This document shows, in pieces, positions 7,591 through 16,603 of a DNA stretch of 64,000 nucleotides. Position numbers and translations under genes: made by a program. The stretch spans positions 1 through 64,000 of the forward strand of contig DAOUBF010000015.1 in the NCBI GenBank assembly GCA_034432795.1. The letters run 5' to 3'. Positions within the stretch are counted from its first letter, which is position 1. The number at the start of each line of letters is the position of its first letter. Origin of the DNA: DAOUBF01 sp034432795. GTDB lineage: Bacteria > Chloroflexota > Anaerolineae > DSLN01. Under the pieces are notes generated by a model. It was not told where the DNA came from, ran no database searches, and worked only from the letters and a program-made list of their open reading frames with translations.

Positions 7591-8865
7591 TCAGGCGGTC
7601 AGCGGCGCCTGCCGGTAGGCCCGGTCCAGGACCTCCAGCGTGTGCAGCACCGGGAGCGGCTGGCCTAACCGCTCCAGGTGCGCCCGGACCTGCACCATGC
7701 AGCCGATGTTGCCCATCGCCACCGCCGCCGCGCCTGTGCCCACGATGTTCCTGGCTTTGCGCTGGCCCAGCGCGGCGGCGATCTCCGGCTGCTCCAGGTT
7801 ATACACGCCCGCCGAGCCACAGCACAGTTCGCTTTCGGGGATGTCCACCACCACCAGGTTGGGGATCTGTCGCAGGAGTTGGCGCGGGGGCAGGGCGGCG
7901 CCTTGCGCGTGGGCCAGGTGGCAGGCATCGTGGTAAGCCAGGTGAACCGGCTGTGGCAGCGGCGGGGGTGGGTTGAGGCCCAGGTCGGCCAGGAATTCGC
8001 TCACATCGCGCACGCGGCGGGCAAAGGCGCGCGCCTGATCCTCTTCGGCCTGGCCTTTGAACAGCAGGCCATACTCCTTCATGGCCGAGCCGCAGCCCGC
8101 CGTGTTCGTGAGAATGGCGTCCACGCCATCCAGCGGGAAGGCGCGCAGATTGCGGCGGGCCAGGGCGCGGGCCACATCGGCCTCGCCGGTGTGCATCATC
8201 AGCGCGCCGCAGCAGCCCTGCCCGTCGGGGATGACCACCTCCACGCCGTTTTTGGCCAACACGCGCAGCGTGGCCCAGTTGATCTCCGGCGCCAGGGCCT
8301 GCTGCACGCACCCGGCCAGCAGGGCTACCCGTGCCCGGCGCTGGCCCTCCGCCGGAAATACGCGCGGCAGGGGGTGGGATTCCGGCAATGCCTCAGGCAG
8401 CAGGGCCAGCATGGCGGCCAGTGGCGCGGGCAGCCGTGCGCTCAAGGGGCGGGCCAGCTTCCCGGCGCGCGCCGCCAGCCGGAAGCGGGCGGGATGGGGC
8501 AATGTCTGGCGCACCAATACACGGGCCAGCCTCTCCGACAGAGGACGCGCCCGCTGCCGTTCGGCCAGCGCCCGGTAGGGGGTGAGCAATTCGCCATAAC
8601 GCACGCCCGAAGGGCAGGCCGTCACGCAGGCCATGCACCCCAGACAGCGGTCTATATAAGGCAGGGTGTCCGCCACCGTGATCGTGCCCTCCAGGGCGGA
8701 CTTCATCAGGAAGATGCGGCCACGGGGCGAATCCATCTCTTCGCCCAGGGTGAGGTAGGTGGGGCAGGTGGGCAGACAGAAGCCGCAGTGCACGCACGTC
8801 TCCACTGCGCGCGCCATCTCCACGCCTGCCGGCCCAATCGCTTCAATCGGAATCGTGTGCTGCAT
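7591..8865 (-). CDS. glcF: Glycolate oxidase iron-sulfur subunit
   Basis: Start ATG at 8865 gives a 424-residue protein; the frame continues upstream through repeat-derived sequence. Two 4Fe-4S motifs are present near the N-terminus (CVHCGFCLPTCP and CLGCMACVTACP), followed by two CCG-type cysteine-rich domains (GQGCCGALMMHTGE and ELCCGSAGVYN). This is the architecture of GlcF, the electron-transfer subunit that takes electrons from the flavin subunits during oxidation of glycolate or a related 2-hydroxy acid to the 2-oxo acid. It is the last gene of glcD-glcE-glcF and overlaps the glcE end by 23 bases. Confidence 0.92.
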   Translation of the reverse strand: MQHTIPIEAIGPAGVEMARAVETCVHCGFCLPTCPTYLTLGEEMDSPRGRIFLMKSALEGTITVADTLPYIDRCLGCMACVTACPSGVRYGELLTPYRALAERQRARPLSERLARVLVRQTLPHPARFRLAARAGKLARPLSARLPAPLAAMLALLPEALPESHPLPRVFPAEGQRRARVALLAGCVQQALAPEINWATLRVLAKNGVEVVIPDGQGCCGALMMHTGEADVARALARRNLRAFPLDGVDAILTNTAGCGSAMKEYGLLFKGQAEEDQARAFARRVRDVSEFLADLGLNPPPPLPQPVHLAYHDACHLAHAQGAALPPRQLLRQIPNLVVVDIPESELCCGSAGVYNLEQPEIAAALGQRKARNIVGTGAAAVAMGNIGCMVQVRAHLERLGQPLPVLHTLEVLDRAYRQAPLTA

Positions 8866-9994
8866 CGGAATGACGGAGAATGGGGGACGGAGGACCAAGG
8901 GCGGAGGTGGCCATCTTCCGTCCTTCGTCCTCCATCCAGAAGCGGTGATGGGGATCGAGCACAGCCTTGACCCGCCGTTCAAAGGATTCGCCCAGGCGCA
9001 CGCCCAGACGGGCCTGGCCCGGCGGGCCGAACACAGTAAGGCCGGACAGCCCCAGCTCCATAAGAGGGGCGTGCAGCGTCACAGGCGGTTCGGGCAGGGC
9101 CAGCCAGGCCACATTGCCGCCGCTGGAATAGCGGCGCAGGGGGGCTTTCCCGGCCAGGGCGCTCTCCAGTTCCACAATGCGCCTGGGCGTCAGGGGGACT
9201 TTGACCAGCGCCCAGCCGGGGGGCACCCAGGCGAACTCGCGGGCGTCGCGCCATAGGGCGGCCTCCTCCGTGCCCTGCACGATGTCGCCTCCGCCCAGCA
9301 GAGCGCGCACCCGTTCGGCGCGGGCAGGCAGGGCAGCGGCCAGCCCGCCGATGCGTACCTGGAGGGTGGCCGCGCCATCACCGGACAGGAGGTCAAGTGC
9401 GTCAATGTCCATCCTGGCGGTGTACAGGCGGTACAGCGAGGCGACCGCCTCGGCCAGCGTGGCGCAGTGCAGGCTCACCGTGAGGTAGGCCGGGGGTTGC
9501 GGGAAGACCTTGAAGGTGAGTTCAACCAGCACGCCCAGTTGGCCCAGGCTGCCCACCATCATCTTGGGGAAATCAAAGCCCGCGGCGTTCTTCACCACCT
9601 TGCCACCGCCGCGAATGACCTCGCCGTGGCCGTCCACGAAGCGCACGCCCAGGATAAAATCGCGCACGCCGCCGTAGCGGTAGCGCCCCGGCCCGCTCAG
9701 CCCGGCGGCCACCGTGCCGCCCAGCGTGGCGCCTTTTTCCACCAGCGGCGGGTCAAAGGGCAGGTACTGCCCGTGCTCGCGCAACAGAGCCTGCACCTCG
9801 GCCAGGCGCGTCCCGGCCAGCGCGGTGAAAGTGAACTCACCCGGATCGTATTCCAATACGCCCGCCAGGCCCGACACGTCCAGCGAGGCCATGCCCTCGG
9901 TGGGCGTGGACAGGCCGGGTTTGCTGCCACCGCCGCGCGGCAGGAGCTGTGCGCCTTCCCGAACGGCGCTGCGGATGTCTTCAATCGTGGTCAT
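8843..9994 (-). CDS. glcE: Glycolate oxidase FAD-binding subunit
   Basis: The 383-residue product has the FAD-binding PCMH fold: LPRGGGSKP near residue 20, GATLGGTVAAGLSGP and RYRYGGVRDFILGVRFVDG. It follows glcD by 15 bases and overlaps glcF. Homologues usually end in an FDPxGxLNPGR-like motif. Here the conserved part stops at LDPHHRF, and the last about 31 residues are translated from a palindromic repeat (8846-8938). The C-terminus was therefore probably replaced by repeat insertion, apparently without losing the core domain. Confidence 0.9.
   Translation of the reverse strand: MTTIEDIRSAVREGAQLLPRGGGSKPGLSTPTEGMASLDVSGLAGVLEYDPGEFTFTALAGTRLAEVQALLREHGQYLPFDPPLVEKGATLGGTVAAGLSGPGRYRYGGVRDFILGVRFVDGHGEVIRGGGKVVKNAAGFDFPKMMVGSLGQLGVLVELTFKVFPQPPAYLTVSLHCATLAEAVASLYRLYTARMDIDALDLLSGDGAATLQVRIGGLAAALPARAERVRALLGGGDIVQGTEEAALWRDAREFAWVPPGWALVKVPLTPRRIVELESALAGKAPLRRYSSGGNVAWLALPEPPVTLHAPLMELGLSGLTVFGPPGQARLGVRLGESFERRVKAVLDPHHRFWMEDEGRKMATSALGPPSPILRHSDAAHDSD
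8872..8938. repeat. Palindromic GGACGGAGGAC repeat in the glcE 3-prime end
   Basis: GGGGGACGGAGGACCAAGGG and the complementary TTCCGTCCTTCGTCCTCC form an imperfect inverted repeat related to those at 6241, 19163 and 45656. It is translated as the glcE tail and lies just upstream of the glcF start. Confidence 0.55.
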
Positions 9995-10009
9995 ATGGGA
10001 GGCCTGAAC

Positions 10010-11458
10010 TCATTCGCGCGAGATGACGCCCGCACGTTCTAGCGGATGCAGGCCGATGGCGCGCAAGGCCGGGGCATCGCCACCGGGGAACATCTTACCC
10101 CGATTGGCGACCTGGGCCGGGTCCATCGCGCAGCGCAGCCGCCACATGGCCTCCACATCGGCCTCGGTGAACATCTCCGGCAGGTAGTCGCGCTTCTCCA
10201 TGCCCACCCCGTGCTCGCCGGTGATGGAGCCGCCCAACCGGATGCAGATGCGCAGGATCTCACCCGCCAGGGCCTCGGCCTGCTCGTATGCGCCTGGCTC
10301 GCGGCCATTGTAGAGGATCAACGGGTGCAGGTTGCCGTCGCCGGCGTGGAACACGTTGGCCACGCGAATGCCATAGGCCGCGCTCAGGCGCTCAATCTCG
10401 GCCAGCACCTCCCCCAGGCGACTGCGCGGCACGACACCGTCCTGGACGATGAAGTCGGGGCTGAGGCGGCCCACTGCCGAGAACGCGCTCTTGCGCCCCT
10501 TCCAGATGCGCTGGCGGTCGGCCTCGTCCTGGGCCACACGCACGGCGTAGGCGGCGGAGTTTTGGATGACCTGGGAGAGGCGTTTATATTCCTCCTCCAC
10601 CTGCTCGGCATCGCCTTCCAGTTCCACGATGAGTATGGCCTCGGCCCCCTCCGGGTAATTGGGGTGCACGGCGGCCTCTACGGCCTGGATCGCCAGCCGG
10701 TCCATCATCTCAATCGCCCCCGGCAGCAGGCCGGAAGCCACGATGCTGGCCACCGCGTGACCCGCAGCCTCCAGGCTGTGGTAGGCGGCCAACACCGTGC
10801 GATAGGTCTCTGGCCGGGGCAGCAGGCGCAGGGTGATCTCCAGAGCGATCCCAAACAGGCCCTCCGATCCGACGAACAACCCCACCCAATCCGGCCCGAC
10901 TCCCTCGGTGCTCTCGCTGCCCAGGTGCACCACCTCGCCGTCAGGCAGGACAGCCTTGATCGCCAGGATGTGGTTGCTAGTCATGCCGTACTTCAGGCAG
11001 TGGGCGCCGCCGGAATTGAAGGCCACGTTCCCCCCAATTGTGCACACCTGCTGGCTGGCCGGATCGGGGGCGTAATACAGGCCGTAGGGCGCGGCGGCCT
11101 TGGACACGTCCAGGTTGATCACGCCCGGCTCCACCACCGCGATGCGTTCCTGCGGGTCAAGGCGCAGGATGTGGTTGAGGCGGTTCAGGGCGATGACGAT
11201 CCCCTCTTTCACCGGCAGCGAGCCACCGGACAGGCTGGTGCCGCTGCCGCGCGCCACAAAGGGCACCTCGTGCTTATGGCACAGCCGCACGGTTTCAATA
11301 ACCTCTTCCTGAGTTTCGGGGATGACAACGGCCACCGGGCGGCTGCGATAGGCTGTCAGCCCATCGGATTCATAGGGGGTGAGTTCACCGGGCTGGCGGA
11401 GCAGCCGGTCGGGCGGGTAAAGCTGGGCCAGGGAGGCAAGCAACCCTTCTATGTTCAT
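10010..11458 (-). CDS. glcD: Glycolate oxidase subunit D (FAD-linked oxidase)
   Basis: The 482-residue protein has the FAD_binding_4 motif ARGSGTSLSGG, CTIGGNVAFNSGG and the C-terminal STGEHGVG-like motif (SITGEHGVGMEKRDYL), all typical of GlcD and D-lactate dehydrogenase-type oxidases. With glcE and glcF downstream on the same strand the whole membrane-associated glycolate oxidase is encoded. The exact 2-hydroxy acid oxidised cannot be told from sequence. The start ATG at 11458 lies 14 bases from the predicted transcription start of an extended -10 promoter. Confidence 0.93.
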   Translation of the reverse strand: MNIEGLLASLAQLYPPDRLLRQPGELTPYESDGLTAYRSRPVAVVIPETQEEVIETVRLCHKHEVPFVARGSGTSLSGGSLPVKEGIVIALNRLNHILRLDPQERIAVVEPGVINLDVSKAAAPYGLYYAPDPASQQVCTIGGNVAFNSGGAHCLKYGMTSNHILAIKAVLPDGEVVHLGSESTEGVGPDWVGLFVGSEGLFGIALEITLRLLPRPETYRTVLAAYHSLEAAGHAVASIVASGLLPGAIEMMDRLAIQAVEAAVHPNYPEGAEAILIVELEGDAEQVEEEYKRLSQVIQNSAAYAVRVAQDEADRQRIWKGRKSAFSAVGRLSPDFIVQDGVVPRSRLGEVLAEIERLSAAYGIRVANVFHAGDGNLHPLILYNGREPGAYEQAEALAGEILRICIRLGGSITGEHGVGMEKRDYLPEMFTEADVEAMWRLRCAMDPAQVANRGKMFPGGDAPALRAIGLHPLERAGVISRE

Positions 11459-11478
11459 TCCCTAATCTCCCTACTGGG

Positions 11479-11487
11479 AGTATAGCA
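11479..11487 (-). promoter_or_regulatory. Extended -10 promoter for glcDEF
   Basis: On the minus strand TGCTATACT supplies TATACT (rc of 11479-11484) with TG one base upstream. No good -35 is visible 16-18 bases further up. This predicts a short leader before glcD. Confidence 0.4.
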
Positions 11488-11515
11488 CAACTCCGAGTCC
11501 AGCGCGAATGGTGTT

Positions 11516-11619
11516 CACCCCCTCCCTGGTCCTCCCCCGCGAGGGGGGAGGGAAAGTTGCCCCCTCCTAATCGGGCTAAAGCCCGGTACTGGGTGGGGGA
11601 GAGCTGGGGTGGGGGGATA
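11516..11619. repeat. Palindromic CCCTCCC / CGGGCTAAAGCCCGG composite repeat
   Basis: The composite has a CCCCCGCGAGGGGGG stem followed by CGGGCTAAAGCCCGG, a module also present at 42858 and 56664. It spans the 3-prime end of thrC, supplying its last about 15 codons, and the gap to glcD. Confidence 0.6.
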
Positions 11620-12892
11620 TTGCCGCCTTCTCTGTCCCCAGCGCGGCTCGCACCGCTGTCAGGTTCGGTTCAATGCGCCGGGCTTCTCCTGCCGCCTGCA
11701 TGGCGCTGCGCACGTCCTTCAATCCATTGCCGGTCACCACCACCACCACGCGGTCCCCTGACCCGACCAGCCCTTCGCGCGCCGCTTTGACCAGCCCGGC
11801 GTAGCCGGTGGCGCCGGCAGGCTCGGCGAAGACCGCCGCCTGCCGCGCCAGGACGCGTATGGCGTCCAGGATCTCCTCGTCGGTCACGGTGATGAACGCG
11901 CCGCCTGTGCCCCGCACGGCCCGCAACGCCTTGATGCCGTCACGTGGGCGACCCACCGAAATGCTATCGGCCAGCGTCTGGGGGACGACAGGGTGGATGT
12001 CTTCGTCACCGCGCTGCCAGGCGGTGGCCAGGGCCGCGGCGCCTGCCGCCTGTACGCCAAACAGCCGGGGCATCCGCTCCAGCCAGCCTAGGGCTTCCAG
12101 GTCGCGCAGCCCCTTCCACAGCCCGCCGATGATGCAGCCATCGCCGACGGCGACGAAGATGGCATCCGGTGCGCGCCAGCCAAGTTGCTCCACGATCTCC
12201 AGGCTGGCGGTCTTCTTGCCTTCAGACATATAGGGGTTGTAGGCCGTGTTGCGGCAATACCAGCCGAATTCCCTGGAGGCCGCCAGGCACAGGTCAAACG
12301 CCTGGTCGTAGCTGCCTTTGACCAGGAGGACGGTGGCGCCGAAGATGAGCAATTGGGCCACTTTCGCCTGGGGAGCGGTCTCCGGCACGAAGATGACGGT
12401 CTTCAGCCCCACCGCCGCCGCCATCCCGGCCAACGCCGCCGCGGCGTTGCCGGAACTGGCCGTCGTCACCACATCACGCCCGCCCTCCAGCGCCTTGAGG
12501 ACGGCGACCGCACTGGCCCGGTCCTTGAACGAGGCGGTGGGGTTGCGTCCATCGTCCTTGAGGTAGAGTTCGCGCAGCCCCAGTTCACCCGCCAGTCGGT
12601 CCGCCCGGTAGAGCGGGGTCCCGCCCACCGACGCCAGGGGGGAGGAGGCGATAGAAACCGGGTTTCTAATGGGGAGCAGTGGCGCATAGCGCCACATGGA
12701 GGGGTCCGGGTTGTTCGCCAGCTTCTCGCGGGTGAAATCGCGCCTGAGCGCATTGTAGTCGTAGAGGACGTCCAGGATGCCTTCATCGCCGTGCCTGGGG
12801 CAGACATACTCCACCTCTGTGGGCGCGTATTCCGCGCCGCAGAGGACACAGCGGAGTCCGATAACATATGTCCTCTGAGTTGCTGGCGCCAT
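11576..12892 (-). CDS. thrC: Threonine synthase
   Basis: This PLP enzyme converts O-phosphohomoserine to threonine. The 438-residue protein starts with a zinc-ribbon-like element (CVLCGAEY and CPRHGDEG) found in the short-type threonine synthases. NPTASFKDR then carries the PLP lysine (Lys123), SSGNAAAALAG the phosphate cup, and VVVVTGNGLKD the C-terminal motif. The final about 15 residues (SPHPSSPPPSTGL) are encoded by a palindromic repeat and extend past the usual end. No neighbouring threonine genes are present. Confidence 0.9.
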   Translation of the reverse strand: MAPATQRTYVIGLRCVLCGAEYAPTEVEYVCPRHGDEGILDVLYDYNALRRDFTREKLANNPDPSMWRYAPLLPIRNPVSIASSPLASVGGTPLYRADRLAGELGLRELYLKDDGRNPTASFKDRASAVAVLKALEGGRDVVTTASSGNAAAALAGMAAAVGLKTVIFVPETAPQAKVAQLLIFGATVLLVKGSYDQAFDLCLAASREFGWYCRNTAYNPYMSEGKKTASLEIVEQLGWRAPDAIFVAVGDGCIIGGLWKGLRDLEALGWLERMPRLFGVQAAGAAALATAWQRGDEDIHPVVPQTLADSISVGRPRDGIKALRAVRGTGGAFITVTDEEILDAIRVLARQAAVFAEPAGATGYAGLVKAAREGLVGSGDRVVVVVTGNGLKDVRSAMQAAGEARRIEPNLTAVRAALGTEKAAISPHPSSPPPSTGL

Positions 12893-12935
12893 AATTTCCT
12901 CCGTACCCCCTTACGCCCTGGCAGTCTGCTAAGCC

Positions 12936-13064
<129 letters not shown>

Positions 13065-13071
<7 letters not shown>

Positions 13072-14528
13072 GCTGCTTTTGTATAAGTGAACTTTGCCAG
13101 AACTTCATCAAAAGACTTTTTGTCGGATAGAACTAGTAGCGTGTCGCCGCCCTGCAAAACCGTTCCTCCGCTCGGCACCACAAAGCCATTATCTCTGGCG
13201 ATGAGGACTACCAAAAAATCGTTAGGAAGTCCTAATTCGACGATGGCTTTCCCTACCATGCTTGAGTCAGATGGTATAAACAATTCCTTGAGTTCACTTT
13301 TCAACCCATCCACAGGCGTGTACTCGATAGGATACAATCGCTTGGATATTGCTGGCGCATCAGTCCTTAACCATCGTGCAATCAGGGAAATAGAAGTTCC
13401 TTGCAGCAACACCGAAGTCAGCACGACGAAAAAAACCACGTTGAAGATGAAGTCGGCATGTGGCACCCCGGCTAGCAGGGGGAAGGTTGCCAATACAATG
13501 GGCACCGCTCCGCGCAACCCGACCCAAGATATGAAAGTCTTTTCTCGCCAGTTCAAAGCACTTGGTAGTAAACACAGGAAAACGCTAACAGGGCGGGCGA
13601 TAAACATGAGACATCCTGCAATAAGCAAGCCAATGCCTATTATAGGGACAAGGCGTGAAGGGAAAACAAGCAAGCCCAGGGTCAGGAACATGGCGATTTG
13701 CATGAGCCAGGCTAGACCGTCGTGAAACCGCAAGAGGCTTCTCTTATGGATGAAATCATGACGGCCCAAAGTTATACCTGCCATGTAGACGGCCAGGAAA
13801 CCACTACCGCCAATTAAAACGGTCAATCCAAACGTAAGGAATACTAAGGATAGCGTCAAAACGGGGTAGAGACCTTCATAACCTAGCTTCAGACGATTGA
13901 CTAGAAACAGCATCACCCTGCCCATGCCATAACCCAGAACTGCGCCGACGAGCATTTGCAGGACAAATAAACCAAGTAGATTTACAGGCGACAAGTCAGG
14001 CTGTGTAATCAACTGGATCAGGCCAACGGTAAGGAATATCGCCATGGGGTCATTGCTGCCCGACTCTAGTTCCAGCAACGGTTTTAGATAGCCCTTGAGA
14101 CTGACACCCTTAGAGCGCAGTACGGAAAACACTGCTGCCGCGTCCGTTGATGAGACTATCGAACCAAGCAGCAGACCTTCAACCAGCGAGAAGCCGAGAA
14201 GTACGCTTACGAAAAGACCAACGACCAGCGCAGTAATGAATACTCCGAGAGTAGAAAGAAGCAGGCCTTCTTTGACAATAGGACGGACGCGGTTCCATTC
14301 TGTATCGAGTCCACCAGAGAATAGAATCAGAACCAGCGCGATAACGCCGATAAATTGTGCTAGGGCAGGGTCGTCGAAATAGATGCCGCCAGGCCCATCA
14401 GACCCTGCCAGCATCCCCAATATCAAGAATAACAAGAGCGCAGGTATACCGAATCGGTCAGAGATTTTGCTGACAAGAACACTTATGAGCAACAGAATGG
14501 AAGCGCCAATGAGGATATATTCATTCAT
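13065..14528 (-). CDS. Cation/proton antiporter, CPA1/NhaP2-type with RCK_C domain
   Basis: The 487-residue protein has about 12 membrane segments in the N-terminal 390 residues, with LLLFLILGMLAGSDGPGG and SSTDAAAVFSVLRSKG, the latter matching the conserved Asp-containing helix of CPA1 antiporters. A C-terminal TrkA-C (RCK_C) regulatory domain follows, with KAIVELGLPNDFLVVLIARD and VVPSGGTVLQGGDTLLVL. This layout is that of NhaP2/CvrA potassium or sodium/proton antiporters. Base composition is clearly lower in GC than the neighbours. The gene stands alone between two attC-like fragments, which points to horizontal acquisition. Confidence 0.88.
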
Positions 14529-14780
14529 GACCTGTAATCATATCACCTGACCTATTGCACACGCGATGGTTTGACTCATTGGCGGGCTAACTACGGTTCA
14601 GATTGCACCTCTCCATATAACCGCCTGTGTCTTGCCGTTGTCAGAAGCTGTGTGATAATTATGCACCGACCCGCCTAAACCGCAAGAATCAGTTTGTCAA
14701 CTCCGCGAAGCCCTGTGTTTCACTATTGCTGAAGCCATGCTCCAGCAATCCAAAGCACTCATAATGGTACAGCGCTGGTT
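14529..14780. other. Gap with second attC-like fragment
   Basis: The region holds GGCGGGCTAAC at 14581-14591, the same core as at the antiporter stop codon, so the antiporter gene is bracketed by related short sequences. No open frame, promoter or RNA gene is evident in the rest, which ends at the convergent 3-prime end of the aldehyde dehydrogenase gene. Confidence 0.35.
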
Positions 14781-16250
14781 CTACCGGATCAGCAGGCGCT
14801 CGGCCTTCCCCGAATAGTTAATGAAGACCGTCTTCAGCTCGGTGAAGAAGTTCAGGCCCTCCTCGGCCATCTCGCGCTCGCCGACGCCGGTCGCCTTGGT
14901 GCCGCCAAAGGGCAGTTGCGCCTCGCCGCCAATCGTCGGCTCGTTGACGTGCACCATGCCGGTCTCCACCTCTTCAATAAAGCGCATGACCCAGTCCACG
15001 TTCTGGGTGAAGATGGAGGCGGTCAGGCCGTACTCCACCGCGTTGGCGAAGCGGATGGCCTCCTCCAGGCTGTTGGCTGTGGCTACAGACAGGACTGGCC
15101 CGAAGATCTCCTCGCGGAAGATGCGCATGTCCGGCGTGACGTTATCAAAGATCGTCGGCTCCACGAAATAGCCGTTGCGCAGATGCTCCGGTGCCTTCCC
15201 CCCCAAGACGAGACGTGCGCCTTCGCGCTTGCCGATCTCAATGTAGGAGAGATCGGTCTTCCACTGCTTCTCGTCCACCGCCGGGCCCATGTCCACGCCC
15301 TCTTCCAGGCCCGGCCCGACGCGAATCTTCCGGGCATGCTCCACCAGGCGTTCCAGCAGGGCCTCTTTGATCGGTGCCAGGGCGATCACGCGGGAGGTGG
15401 CGGTGCAGCGCTGGCCGGTGGAGCCGAAGGCGCCGCCGTGAATCGCCACCGCCGCCTTGTCTAGGTCAGCATCGGGCATGACGACTACGGCGTTCTTGCC
15501 ACCCATCTCACAGGTCACTTTCGCCCCCCGCGCCGCCGCTTTGACGTACAGGGCGCTGCCAACGGCGTTGGAGCCGGTGAAGGAGACGGCGCGGATGGTG
15601 GGCGCGTTGACGATGGCTTCACCCACCGTCCCGCCGGGACCCACGACCATGTTGAACACACCCGGCGGCAGGCCGGCCTCTTCGTAGATTCCGGCCAGGA
15701 GCGCCGCCGTCGCGGGCGTCAACTCGGCCGGCTTGAAAACCACCGTGTTGCCAGCGACGATGGCCGGGGCGCTCTTCCAGATGGGGATGGACCAGGGGAA
15801 GTTCCAGGGCGAGATCAGGCCGACGACCCCCAGCGGGCGGCGGATGGTGTAGGTGAAGGTGTCGCGTGCCTCGGAGGGCAGCGTCTTGCCGTGCATCCGG
15901 AAGCCCTCGCCGGCGTAGAACTCCAGAAGGGAGATGCCCTTGAGCACCTCGCCTTTGGCCTCCTTGAGGATTTTGCCCTCCTCGCGGGTCATGGTGCGGG
16001 CGATCTCGTCGGCGCGTTGCCGGGCGATGTCCGCGGCGCGCCAGATGACGCGCCCCCGCTCCGGGCCGGGGGTGTTCTTCCACATGGGGAAGGCGGCCTG
16101 TGCCGCTTCAATCGCCTGCTGCACCTCCGCCGGGGTGGCCGCGGGGAACTCCGCGATCACGTCGTGGATGTCCGCCGGGTTGATGTTGCGCACGATGCGA
16201 TCCGAGCGCGGGTGAATCCACCTGCCGTTGATATATGAGCCGGTATGCAT
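14781..16250 (-). CDS. NAD(P)-dependent aldehyde dehydrogenase
   Basis: The 489-residue ALDH superfamily enzyme oxidises an aldehyde to the acid. Key features are PWNFPWSIP, the nucleotide-binding SFTGSNAVG, the general base in CEMGGKNAVV and the catalytic cysteine in GSTGQRCTATSR. The closest recalled relatives are 2,5-dioxovalerate/alpha-ketoglutaric semialdehyde and succinate semialdehyde-type dehydrogenases; the substrate is uncertain. The ATG at 16250 has a strong AAAGGAGG seven bases upstream. The gene is transcribed divergently from the promoter at 16352. Confidence 0.88.
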   Translation of the reverse strand: MHTGSYINGRWIHPRSDRIVRNINPADIHDVIAEFPAATPAEVQQAIEAAQAAFPMWKNTPGPERGRVIWRAADIARQRADEIARTMTREEGKILKEAKGEVLKGISLLEFYAGEGFRMHGKTLPSEARDTFTYTIRRPLGVVGLISPWNFPWSIPIWKSAPAIVAGNTVVFKPAELTPATAALLAGIYEEAGLPPGVFNMVVGPGGTVGEAIVNAPTIRAVSFTGSNAVGSALYVKAAARGAKVTCEMGGKNAVVVMPDADLDKAAVAIHGGAFGSTGQRCTATSRVIALAPIKEALLERLVEHARKIRVGPGLEEGVDMGPAVDEKQWKTDLSYIEIGKREGARLVLGGKAPEHLRNGYFVEPTIFDNVTPDMRIFREEIFGPVLSVATANSLEEAIRFANAVEYGLTASIFTQNVDWVMRFIEEVETGMVHVNEPTIGGEAQLPFGGTKATGVGEREMAEEGLNFFTELKTVFINYSGKAERLLIR

Positions 16251-16351
16251 GGCGTCCTCCTTTGTCGTTGCGGCGGGAAAGCTTGAGTTGTAGTATAATA
16301 TAGCGAACCCTGCATTTGCGCCAGTCCCTTTCGCCTGGAATCAGGCCAGCT

Positions 16352-16380
16352 TTGACCGGAACAGGATACGGGATTATACT
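16352..16380 (+). promoter_or_regulatory. Sigma70-type promoter upstream of HicA relic and TIM-barrel gene
   Basis: TTGACC (16352-16357), 17-base spacer, TATACT (16375-16380). The next frames downstream are the HicA-like fragment (16445) and the sugar isomerase-like gene (16604). This may be the surviving promoter of a lost toxin-antitoxin unit that now serves the gene behind it. Confidence 0.6.
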
Positions 16381-16444
16381 GGATGTTCAACATCACCCGA
16401 CCCACTCGCGCAAGCAAGGGCGCCACTGGAGGAGAGACCAGGTC

Positions 16445-16558
16445 ATGCGTAAGTTTGTTCTACCGATGGTCATATTTACGCTCAGCCGTCAGAGTGGTAG
16501 CCACAGAATCTATGTAGATGCATCAGGTAAGCGGGTAACCCTGCCGTTTCATGGATAA
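16445..16558 (+). pseudogene. HicA-like toxin fragment
   Basis: The 37-codon frame ends in SRQSGSHRIYVDASGKRV followed by TLPFHG and a stop. It resembles the RNA-binding core of HicA mRNA interferases (GSHxxY...G(K/R)xVT(L/V)PxH), whose histidine in the GSH motif is catalytic. The usual C-terminal helix is missing: the frame stops exactly where a CTCTGCGG-type palindromic repeat half (16556-16590) begins. No HicB antitoxin is next to it. It is most likely a relic broken by repeat insertion. Confidence 0.4.
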
Positions 16559-16590
16559 ATCTCTGCGCCCGCAGCGCTCTCTGCGGTTAA
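16556..16590. repeat. Half copy of the ACCGCAGAG/CTCTGCGGT palindromic repeat
   Basis: CTCTGCGCCCGCAGCGCTCT followed by CTGCGGTTAA matches the right half of the repeats at 24838, 38817 and 45701. It truncates the HicA-like frame. Confidence 0.55.
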
Positions 16591-16603
16591 TCAGGATGCA
16601 TGA

